This document shows, piece by piece, positions 6,899 through 13,175 of a stretch of 13,728 nt of DNA. The notes under the pieces were generated by a model. That model was given only the letters and a program-made list of their open reading frames with translations. It was not told the DNA's origin and did not search any database. A program made the translations under genes and the position numbers. Position 1 is the first letter of the stretch; each line of letters opens with the position of its first letter. This DNA comes from Rhodospirillales bacterium. GTDB lineage: Bacteria > Pseudomonadota > Alphaproteobacteria > MPNO01 > UBA2964. The stretch lies in contig PBWY01000033.1 in assembly GCA_002727395.1 (NCBI GenBank), positions 1 through 13,728 of the forward strand. Reading direction: 5' to 3'.

Positions 6899-8017
6899 TC
6901 AAGTATTCGCATTTTCCCGATTAATCCACCCACCACCTAGTACACGGTCCCCTTCGTAAAAAACACAAGCTTGTCCTGGTGAGACACCTATTTCCGAAAC
7001 AGCTAGTTCTACTTCTGCTTTAGATTTTTCTAACATTTTCAATGCGGCTGCTACTGGCGGCCGCATTGACCTGACCTTGACTTCACATTCAATTGTTTTC
7101 CCTACAAGTATTTTATCTCCAAGCCAATTAACATCTGATAAAGTAATCAATTTAGTTTTTAATGCCTCTTTAGGACCTACAATCAATTTTTTTGAATTTG
7201 GTTCAATCTTAAGGACATAGAGAGCTTCACCTGCACTATCAAGATTTAGCCCGCGACGCTGTCCGACTGTATAATGAATAACACCTTTATGTTGACCGAG
7301 AACATTTCCATGAATGTCAACAATATCTCCAACTTGAGCGGCATCTGGGCGACGTTTAAGAACAACATCGGAGTAGCGACCTTGCGGAACAAAACAAATA
7401 TCCTGACTATCTGGCTTCGCAGCAACCGGCAATTCATAACGTTCTGCGAGTTTCCTAGTTTCCTCCTTGGTAAGCTCCCCTAGTGGAAACCTTAAAAATT
7501 CTAGTTGGTCGGGCGTGGTGGCAAAGAGAAAATAACTCTGATCTTTTTTTTCATCGATTGCTCTAAACAAACCTAGTCCATTCTTTCCTTGGACGCGCCT
7601 AATATAATGCCCCGTGGCCAAGGCATCGGCTCCTAAATCGCGGGCTACACCCAAAAGATCTCTAAATTTGACTGTTTGATTGCAAAGCACACATGGAATG
7701 GGTGTCTCTCCACGAATATAGGAGTCCGCAAAAACATCAATGACCTCGTCTCGGAATTGATTTTCATAATTTAGTACATAATGTGAAATGCCGATTTTAT
7801 CAGCCACTTTTACCGCATCTTCTATATCTTGACCGGCACAACATGCTCCCTTCTTATGCAATGATGCCCCATGATCATAAAGCTGAAGTGTTACACCTAC
7901 GACCTCATATCCCTCCTCCGCTAGCAAGGCCGCGGTAACTGAAGAATCTACGCCCCCCGACATAGCCACCACCACCCTACCATTTGTAGGGACTGTATCC
8001 AAAATTGGTTTTTTCAT
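6899..8017 (-). CDS. mnmA: tRNA-specific 2-thiouridylase
   Basis: MnmA activates C2 of wobble uridine in tRNA-Lys, -Glu and -Gln with ATP and inserts sulfur to make 2-thiouridine. The 372-residue protein has the PP-loop SGGVDSS at 20-26, the CVLCN pair with catalytic-type Cys112, ATGHY at 134-138, the DSQDICF segment with the second active Cys208, and HYTVGQRRGLN before the C-terminal beta-barrel. Length is normal for the family. It is the last gene of the unit starting with rrf2, 57 nt after ferredoxin. The desulfurase two genes upstream is an obvious sulfur source, either directly as in Bacillus YrvO-MnmA or through a relay. No TusABCDE relay gene is in the window. The start ATG at 8015-8017 lacks a clear ribosome site. 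Confidence 0.97.
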   Translation of the reverse strand: MKKPILDTVPTNGRVVVAMSGGVDSSVTAALLAEEGYEVVGVTLQLYDHGASLHKKGACCAGQDIEDAVKVADKIGISHYVLNYENQFRDEVIDVFADSYIRGETPIPCVLCNQTVKFRDLLGVARDLGADALATGHYIRRVQGKNGLGLFRAIDEKKDQSYFLFATTPDQLEFLRFPLGELTKEETRKLAERYELPVAAKPDSQDICFVPQGRYSDVVLKRRPDAAQVGDIVDIHGNVLGQHKGVIHYTVGQRRGLNLDSAGEALYVLKIEPNSKKLIVGPKEALKTKLITLSDVNWLGDKILVGKTIECEVKVRSMRPPVAAALKMLEKSKAEVELAVSEIGVSPGQACVFYEGDRVLGGGWINRENANT

Positions 8018-8074
8018 GTATCGAAATATAAAACGACTAATTTTGATTGAAAGGATTTTTTAAATAAAAAGAGT

Positions 8075-8407
8075 TTAATAATCTAGTAGGTTCTTTTGCT
8101 CCACAGGAACCAAAACTACCATCCCGTTAAGTTCATCAGTTACTCTTATTTGACAGGCCAATCTAGAAGTATTTAATCGACCCCAAGTTAGATCTAGCAT
8201 TTCACTTTCTTCATCACTAATTTTTGGCAATTTATCGGCCCAACCCGGACAAATTATCAGATGACAAGTGGAACAGGCCATTGCTCCGCCACAAACCCCC
8301 TCAATTTTGATATGATTTTCCCAGGCGACCTCCAGCAAAGTCATTCCCTGCTTTGCTTTCACCGCTAAAGACTTACCGTCTGGTAATTTAAATATTATGG
8401 AAACCAA
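8075..8407 (-). CDS. [2Fe-2S] ferredoxin, adrenodoxin type
   Basis: The 110-residue protein has four cluster cysteines, Cys39, Cys45, Cys48 and Cys85, in the spacing C-x5-C-x2-C-x36-C of adrenodoxin and the isc-linked Fdx proteins. GVCGGAMACSTCHL (37-50) forms the cluster loop. Such ferredoxins give electrons for Fe-S cluster assembly, often next to a cysteine desulfurase, as here: it starts eight nucleotides after the desulfurase stop. The start is TTG at 8405-8407. An in-frame TAA lies four codons earlier and no ATG or GTG fits, while AAGAG stands at suitable distance, so the non-standard start is well supported. It is a soluble cytoplasmic protein. Electron transfer to other enzymes cannot be excluded. 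Confidence 0.95.
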   Translation of the reverse strand: MVSIIFKLPDGKSLAVKAKQGMTLLEVAWENHIKIEGVCGGAMACSTCHLIICPGWADKLPKISDEESEMLDLTWGRLNTSRLACQIRVTDELNGMVVLVPVEQKNLLDY

Positions 8408-8415
8408 TTTAACTC

Positions 8416-9531
8416 TTAATTATTGACCAATTTGCGATCACAGAGACTTTTCCAAGACGCGATAAATCGGTCGATATCATCTCCAGTAGTTGTCCAGCCT
8501 AAACTAACCCTAATTGCACATCGTCCCAATTCTTCCGGAACACCCATTGCGGCTAGTACATAAGGTGTCTCTATTCTTCCTGACGAGCAGGCGGATCCAG
8601 CGCTTATCGATATACCATCTAAATCAAGGCCCACAACCTGCACTTCACTTTTAAGGCCTTTAGTCGCAAATTTCGAAGTGTTAGGCAACCGGTTAAGATC
8701 CCGACCGAATACCATCGCGTCCGGCTTTATTTTTAAAACACGACATTCCATAGCATTCCTCAGTTTCGCTAAATTGGAGAAAGAGGGTAGCCCTGATAAA
8801 GCGGCATCCGCCGCGACCCCGTACCCTACAATTCCTGGTACGTTCTCTGTACCTCCCCTCAAACCACTCTCTTGTCCACCGCCATGTATAAAACTTGAGA
8901 TATTCTTGAGGTTTCTGCAAACCAAAGCTCCCACCCCCTGTGGACCACCAATTTTATGCGCCGAAATAGCTAAACTGTCGGCGCCAAGGGACTCAAAATT
9001 CACGGGAATTTTACCAACTGCTTGAACGGCATCACAATGGAAAAAAGCTCCAAATTTTTGGGTTAAACGAGCAACTTCTTTTACCGGCTGTATTATACCC
9101 GTTTCATTATTTGCGAACATTATTGATACAGTGGTTTGCTTTTTACTATCAGATAATAGCTGTTCCAACGCTCCAAGATCGAGAATACCGTTTTCTCTTA
9201 CAGGGCAAATAACAATATCTTTACGTATATTGATAATAGATTCATGTTCTATTGCAGAAACAATTAACCTCTCAGCATCAACCGAACGAAGTGCATGGTT
9301 ATTTGCCTCAGTTCCACTGCCAGTAAAAATAACGTTTTTCGTACTACCGCCCACTAAAGCTGCTACCTGTTCTCGAGCCTTTTCAACACAAGAACGAGCT
9401 ACCCTGCCATCCTTGTGAACCGAAGAAGCGTTGCCCCATCTACGCATCGAGGTTACGACAGCATCTATAACTTCAGGACGACTTGGAGCCGTAGCATTGA
9501 AATCTAAATAACTTCGTTTCGTCAAAGTCAC
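8416..9531 (-). CDS. Cysteine desulfurase, NifS/IscS family
   Basis: This PLP enzyme takes sulfur from L-cysteine as a persulfide and yields alanine. In its 371 residues, GSGTEANNHAL (71-81) binds the cofactor phosphate, HCDAVQAVGK (165-174) stacks and holds the ring, AHKIGGPQG (191-199) gives Schiff-base Lys193, GGGQESGLRGGTENV closes the site, and SAGSACSSG (310-318) carries the sulfur-accepting Cys315 in a mobile loop. It is shorter than IscS (about 404 residues) and closer in size to NifS- and YrvO-like forms. It follows the rrf2 stop by 9 nt in the same frame and precedes ferredoxin and mnmA, so both Fe-S assembly and tRNA thiolation are plausible outlets. The start is GTG (9529-9531); TTG at codon 3 is the alternative. 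No iscU, sufB or other scaffold gene adjoins it. Confidence 0.95.
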   Translation of the reverse strand: MTLTKRSYLDFNATAPSRPEVIDAVVTSMRRWGNASSVHKDGRVARSCVEKAREQVAALVGGSTKNVIFTGSGTEANNHALRSVDAERLIVSAIEHESIINIRKDIVICPVRENGILDLGALEQLLSDSKKQTTVSIMFANNETGIIQPVKEVARLTQKFGAFFHCDAVQAVGKIPVNFESLGADSLAISAHKIGGPQGVGALVCRNLKNISSFIHGGGQESGLRGGTENVPGIVGYGVAADAALSGLPSFSNLAKLRNAMECRVLKIKPDAMVFGRDLNRLPNTSKFATKGLKSEVQVVGLDLDGISISAGSACSSGRIETPYVLAAMGVPEELGRCAIRVSLGWTTTGDDIDRFIASWKSLCDRKLVNN

Positions 9532-9540
9532 AGGGGTAAA

Positions 9541-9972
9541 TTATCTAGCAATAGCGAATGAAGAAGAGTTGTCATAGACTGCCGTTTCTGTCGTCTCGAT
9601 ACGTTGTTCACAGATGTCTTCGACTGAAATAGACCTCAGGAAACCAAAAATTTGATTGCCTAGAGCTTCCCATAAAACATTAGTATCGGTTTTATTCAGT
9701 TTGCGTTCTGGGATTGGGTCTTCAACAGCGCTAATTATATCTGAAATAAGTATTTTATTTGGAGATCTACTCAAAATATAACCACCTCCCGGCCCTCTAA
9801 TAGACTTGACTATACCGGCAGCTCTCAATTTAGAAAATAATTGTTCTAAATATGACAAAGAAATCGCTTGAAAATCCGCGATTTGCCTTAAAGACAAAGG
9901 AGTCTTTACACCCCGTTTTGCTAAAAAGACAATGGCTGCAACAGCATATCTTCCTTTACTGCTTACTCTCAT
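9541..9972 (-). CDS. Rrf2 family regulator, IscR-like without the three-cysteine loop
   Basis: The 143 residues start MRVSSKGRYAVAAIVFLAKR, nearly the IscR N-terminus. The recognition helix (ISLSYLEQLFSKLR, 37-50) and the wing RGPGGGY (59-65) are typical. After SAVEDPIPE (81-89), E. coli IscR has a loop holding cluster ligands Cys92, Cys98 and Cys104. Here that loop is shortened to RKLNKTDTNV and contains no cysteine. The only cysteine in the protein is Cys121. Single-cysteine IscR proteins are known in Rhodobacteraceae, where Rhodobacter sphaeroides IscR still responds to Fe-S status. As first gene of the unit it probably regulates itself, the desulfurase, ferredoxin and mnmA. The signal sensed is open: iron-sulfur status, iron, or cysteine as with CymR. 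ATG 9970-9972 follows AAGGA at a rather long distance. Confidence 0.9.
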   Translation of the reverse strand: MRVSSKGRYAVAAIVFLAKRGVKTPLSLRQIADFQAISLSYLEQLFSKLRAAGIVKSIRGPGGGYILSRSPNKILISDIISAVEDPIPERKLNKTDTNVLWEALGNQIFGFLRSISVEDICEQRIETTETAVYDNSSSFAIAR

Positions 9973-9997
9973 AACTATTTATATTCCTTATTAAAGT

Positions 9998-10025
9998 TTG
10001 AAATAATGTACATAATTCAATTATA
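9998..10025 (-). promoter_or_regulatory. Candidate promoter and operator of the rrf2 unit
   Basis: On the minus strand a perfect -10 box TATAAT (10020-10025) has only a weak -35 match (GTTTCT) at 17 nt. Directly downstream, 9998-10020 is an imperfect palindrome with TTGAA and TTCAA ends and the centre ATGTACAT. It would overlap the transcription start, where a repressor such as the encoded Rrf2 protein could block it. I do not recognise a published IscR, RirA or NsrR box in it. Confidence 0.4.
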
Positions 10026-10102
10026 TAGGGACCCTGTTATCGAGAAACTTGTATTTTATTTACGGGAATCAATATATTCACGCGCTTTGCATTAATCGAT
10101 TG

Positions 10103-10119
10103 CCTTAAATTATTTAAGG
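10103..10119. repeat. Perfect 17-nt palindrome in the divergent control region
   Basis: CCTTAAAT and ATTTAAGG are exact complements around a single T. The site lies 84 nt before the alpha/beta hydrolase start and about 80 nt upstream of the TATAAT of the rrf2 unit. Its size and symmetry suit a dimeric repressor or activator such as an Rrf2 protein. No clear plus-strand promoter can be read next to it. The rest of 9973-10202 holds only two tiny ORFs of three to four codons. Confidence 0.5.
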
Positions 10120-10202
10120 TTGAGGAATTTATGGTGCTAAGTTAAATGCGTCAATAACCTGATTACCCCTATCAAAAACAGAAACGAGGAGAAATTTCTT
10201 AT

Positions 10203-10868
10203 ATGCCCGAGGTTATCTTTAACGGTCCTGACGGCCGCCTAGAAGGTCGTTACCATCACTCTAATGAACCAAATGCTCCTATTGCTCTCGTTCTTCACCC
10301 TCACCCCCAGCAGGGTGGAACAATGAACAATCGTGTGGTGTTTGAGGTATATCAGACGTTTGTAAAAAAAGGGTTCTCAACTCTTAGGTTTAATTTCCGA
10401 GGTGTTGGACGTTCTCAGGGTGAGTATGATGAGGGTATGGGGGAGTTAAGTGACGCAGCTTCAGCTTTGGACTGGATGCAATCGACAAATCCTGATGCAT
10501 CACAATGCTGGGTTAGTGGTTTCTCTTTCGGTGCATGGATTTGTATGCAACTGTTAATGCGTCGTCCAGAGATTGATAGTTTTGTCGCTCTCTCCCCACC
10601 AGCAGATGAATATGACTTTGCCTTTCTCGCTCCGTGTCCCGCATCAGGCTTATTTGTTCATGGAGTAAATGACTCAATGGTTCCTGGAGATTCTGTCCAA
10701 GCATTGGCAAAAAAATTAGAAGCGCAAAGAAAAATTAAGGTCGACCTCCGATTATTAGACGGTGCCAACCATTTTTTCCACAACAAGGTTGAAGAACTTA
10801 CCGATAATGTGAATGACTATCTGGAAAAGCAGATGCAAGCGATCGAAGCTGCAAGACAAAATAACTAA
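10203..10868 (+). CDS. Alpha/beta hydrolase, COG2945-type
   Basis: The 221-residue protein has the alpha/beta hydrolase core: HPHPQQGGTMNNRVV (32-46) with the oxyanion-hole region, FNFRGVGRSQGEYDEG (63-78), the nucleophile elbow GFSFG with Ser108, GVNDSMVP with acid Asp157, and GANHFF with His190. The triad is complete. Length and motifs fit small cytoplasmic hydrolases often placed next to IscR and cysteine desulfurase genes in alphaproteobacteria, but the substrate of this group is not known to me. It is transcribed away from rrf2. GAGGAG at 10186-10191 lies 11 nt before the ATG, slightly long, with self-complementary AGAAATTTCT between them. Its stop lies 7 nt from the anmK stop, on the opposite strand. 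Confidence 0.92.
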   Translation: MPEVIFNGPDGRLEGRYHHSNEPNAPIALVLHPHPQQGGTMNNRVVFEVYQTFVKKGFSTLRFNFRGVGRSQGEYDEGMGELSDAASALDWMQSTNPDASQCWVSGFSFGAWICMQLLMRRPEIDSFVALSPPADEYDFAFLAPCPASGLFVHGVNDSMVPGDSVQALAKKLEAQRKIKVDLRLLDGANHFFHNKVEELTDNVNDYLEKQMQAIEAARQNN

Positions 10869-10875
10869 TAAAATG

Positions 10876-11988
10876 TTATAGCTGGGGTTTAGAATAAAAT
10901 TTACCACCAGAAACTGGCATCCGAACGCCAGTAGTATTAGGAAGAGTTAAATGGAGGCCCCTTATGCTTCTTACAGCTAAATAGGAAAACGCCTGAGCCT
11001 CCAGCGCATCACCTTGCAAGCCAATGCATTCAATAGGTTCAACCTTTTCGCCTAAAGAAGATGTTAATTTTTTCATCAAGTAATGGTTGTGTCTACCTCC
11101 TCCGGTAACAAGCCACCTTTTGGGCTTTTTAGGAAAAAATTTTATAGAACCTTTAATTGTTTCGGAGGTTAACGCGGTTAGAGTTGCTGCTCCATCCTCC
11201 ACAGACATCTCATTAGGTATGTGAATTTCAAATTCGTTCCTATCCATTGATTTTGGAGGTACTTTTTTTAAATATTCACTGGATAGAAACTCATTCAATA
11301 ACTTTTTACATATTCTGCCGGATGCAGCAATTTCACCATTATAATCAAAAGACTGACCTAATTTAGAGTTAACCCAGTCATCGATAAGAGCATTTCCGGG
11401 ACCAATATCAAATGAAACCATGGATGTTTCATGACCATCTATATAGGTTATATTGGATACACCCCCAATATTAAGGACCACTATTGGCATTTCCATTTCA
11501 CTTGTTAAGGCCAAGTGGTAGAGTGGGACAAGCGGGGCCCCTTGTCCTCCGTTTTCTATATCATTTGTCCTAAGATCAGAGACTACATCAATATTTGTTT
11601 CATCTGCTAACAAAGCCCCATCACCAATTTGGTAGGTCCGACCTTTATCAGGTTCATGCAGAATTGTGTGACCATGAAACCCAATCACATCAATGTCGTC
11701 GCTTTTTAAATCTGCTTTCTTTAATAAAATGCGTACTGCCTTGGCATGCAATAGCGTTAATTTATTTTCGACAGGTTCTATAGACCCCTTTTCCCAGAGT
11801 ATTGACCGTAAATTTTTACGAAAATTTAAGTCATAAGGTAAACATATTGACATACCGGCTCTAACATACCTGTCTCCATCCGTCTCTAGCAACGCAGCAT
11901 CAATGCCATCAAGAGAGGTTCCACTCATCAGACCAAGGGCTAACATGTTTTTATATTTGGCATTTTCAATCATTGCATTCAAAACCAT
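10876..11988 (-). CDS. anmK: Anhydro-N-acetylmuramic acid kinase
   Basis: AnmK opens the 1,6-anhydro ring of recovered muramic acid and phosphorylates it to MurNAc-6-phosphate with ATP, part of cell-wall recycling in the cytoplasm. The 370-residue protein has GLMSGTSLDGID (19-30), GFHGHT (103-108), ENGGQGAPLVPLYH (145-158), LNIGGVSNI (172-180), FDIGPGNALIDDW (193-205) with the proton-abstracting Asp194, and LVTGGGRHN near the C-terminus, all family marks. The ATG at 11986-11988 lacks a ribosome site, and Met6 and Met15 are alternatives; family members usually begin just before the first motif, so Met15 is possible. No murQ, nagZ or amgK lies nearby in the window. Closeness to tyrS is common in alphaproteobacteria. 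Confidence 0.95.
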   Translation of the reverse strand: MVLNAMIENAKYKNMLALGLMSGTSLDGIDAALLETDGDRYVRAGMSICLPYDLNFRKNLRSILWEKGSIEPVENKLTLLHAKAVRILLKKADLKSDDIDVIGFHGHTILHEPDKGRTYQIGDGALLADETNIDVVSDLRTNDIENGGQGAPLVPLYHLALTSEMEMPIVVLNIGGVSNITYIDGHETSMVSFDIGPGNALIDDWVNSKLGQSFDYNGEIAASGRICKKLLNEFLSSEYLKKVPPKSMDRNEFEIHIPNEMSVEDGAATLTALTSETIKGSIKFFPKKPKRWLVTGGGRHNHYLMKKLTSSLGEKVEPIECIGLQGDALEAQAFSYLAVRSIRGLHLTLPNTTGVRMPVSGGKFYSKPQL

Positions 11989-12009
11989 TGGAACCGATAC
12001 TTATAATTT

Positions 12010-12022
12010 ATTCAATTTGAAT
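12010..12022. repeat. 13-nt palindrome between anmK and the oxygenase gene
   Basis: ATTCAA and TTGAAT flank one T in the 50-nt gap separating two divergent genes. It could be an operator for either. It is short and AT-rich, so chance is a serious alternative. Confidence 0.25.
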
Positions 12023-12038
12023 TTTATTGGTAACTGTT

Positions 12039-13079
12039 ATGACTAAACCTCTATTGGTTCGTAAGTACGAGTCGGAAGCCGCTTGGAAAGGTCCTAGCCT
12101 ATCTAAATCCAATGATTGGACTTACAACTTAAATGCCGCAGACATTCGGGAAATTAATGAAGCCCTTTCTCATGTAAAATCGAAAAATTTAAAAGTGCCA
12201 AATTTTTCGAAAAGGCATTTTCCTATTCCGCATTTGGCAAAAATTCTAACTCAAATTCTTGAAGAATTGGAAAATGGTCGCGGATTAAAATTAATTCGTG
12301 GTATTCCTGTAGAAAACCTTGAAGCGGATGATGCCTTGATTATTTATTGGGGTTTATGCTGTTACTTGGGAAAGGCAGTCGCACAAAATATGATGGGTGA
12401 ATTATTGGGTCACGTGAAAGCGGTTGGAAATAATTGGAATAAAAACTTTAATCTACGAGGCTACCAAACACCGGTTCATCTTCCATATCATTGCGACAAG
12501 TCTGACATTGTCGGCCTATTGTGTCTCAAAACTGCAAAAAAGGGCGGTATTAGTTCAATAGCCAGTTCAATTTCTATACATAATGAAATACTCAGGACAA
12601 GGCCTGATTTACTCGATGAATTATATAAACCATTTTATATTGATCATCGCGGCGAAGAATTTGAAGGTGACAACCCATTTTACATTTCGCAAGTTTTTTC
12701 GATATATAAAGGCCGTTTTTTTGCTCGATTTGGACAAAAGTATGTAGAAAGTGCCCAGCGGTTTTCTGAGGTGCCCCGTCTCACTGAAAAACAGATGGAA
12801 GCTATGAACCTTTTCAGTGACTTGGCTTTAAGTAAAGAGTTTCGACTAGATATGGAATTTAAACCTGGCGATCTTCAGCTTTTAAATAACCACCTCATGG
12901 TTCATAGTCGAACAGAATATGAAGACCATGAAAATGAAGAGGAGAGACGCCATCTTATTCGAATATTACTTTTCACCAAGTCATATAATGATGTTCCCGA
13001 ACATATAGAAAAATTAAATACCTTCATAAAACGTTGGGGAGAAGAACCACGAGAAACATCATTATCTGCAGATTTTTAA
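12039..13079 (+). CDS. TauD/TfdA family Fe(II)/2-oxoglutarate-dependent oxygenase
   Basis: Such enzymes couple 2-oxoglutarate decarboxylation to hydroxylation or oxidative cleavage of a small substrate. In the 346-residue protein the iron triad can be seen: His151 and Asp153 in the HxD of LPYHCDKSD, and His289 in NNHLMVHSRTEY. Arg308 in RRHLIRILLF is the likely 2-oxoglutarate carboxylate partner. LKLIRGIPVENL (84-95) and WGLCCYLGKAVAQN (104-117) match the N-terminal half of TauD-fold proteins of this length. GELLGHVKAVG (120-130) is typical of uncharacterised members. The start is taken at ATG 12039; an in-frame TTG 12 nt upstream would add four residues. It stands alone between divergent anmK and tyrS, with no transporter or sulfonate gene, so the substrate is unknown; a taurine role should not be assumed. 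Confidence 0.88.
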   Translation: MTKPLLVRKYESEAAWKGPSLSKSNDWTYNLNAADIREINEALSHVKSKNLKVPNFSKRHFPIPHLAKILTQILEELENGRGLKLIRGIPVENLEADDALIIYWGLCCYLGKAVAQNMMGELLGHVKAVGNNWNKNFNLRGYQTPVHLPYHCDKSDIVGLLCLKTAKKGGISSIASSISIHNEILRTRPDLLDELYKPFYIDHRGEEFEGDNPFYISQVFSIYKGRFFARFGQKYVESAQRFSEVPRLTEKQMEAMNLFSDLALSKEFRLDMEFKPGDLQLLNNHLMVHSRTEYEDHENEEERRHLIRILLFTKSYNDVPEHIEKLNTFIKRWGEEPRETSLSADF

Positions 13080-13115
13080 TTAGGCATTTTCAGTACTCGT
13101 ATGTGTAGGAAGTAA

Positions 13116-13175
13116 ATGTTAATTAACACTGCTGGACTTAAAAAATGTTTAGTAATGGCAAAAATGACAAAATGA
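13116..13175 (+). CDS. Possible 19-codon leader ORF overlapping the tyrS start
   Basis: AGGAAG (13107-13112) is followed by ATG at 13116 and 19 codons (MLINTAGLKKCLVMAKMTK). The TGA at 13173-13175 overlaps the tyrS ATG as ATGA. tyrS has no ribosome site of its own, so reading this ORF could deliver ribosomes to it. It has no tyrosine codon, so classical attenuation by tyrosine shortage is unlikely. It may also be a chance ORF. Confidence 0.35.
   Translation: MLINTAGLKKCLVMAKMTK

Noticed and set aside
8678..9418. Plus-strand open frames of 115 and 95 codons (8678-9025, 9131-9418)
   Set aside because: They lie wholly antisense to the cysteine desulfurase, which has full family motifs. Their residues look like shadow reading, and I see no domain.
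10131..10157. Two micro-ORFs (MVLS, MRQ) before the hydrolase, the first with a GAGGA site
   Set aside because: They have four and three codons and no coupling to the main start; chance is enough to explain them.
12027..12038. Four-residue TTG extension of the TauD-type gene
   Set aside because: There is an ATG directly downstream and no ribosome site favours the TTG.
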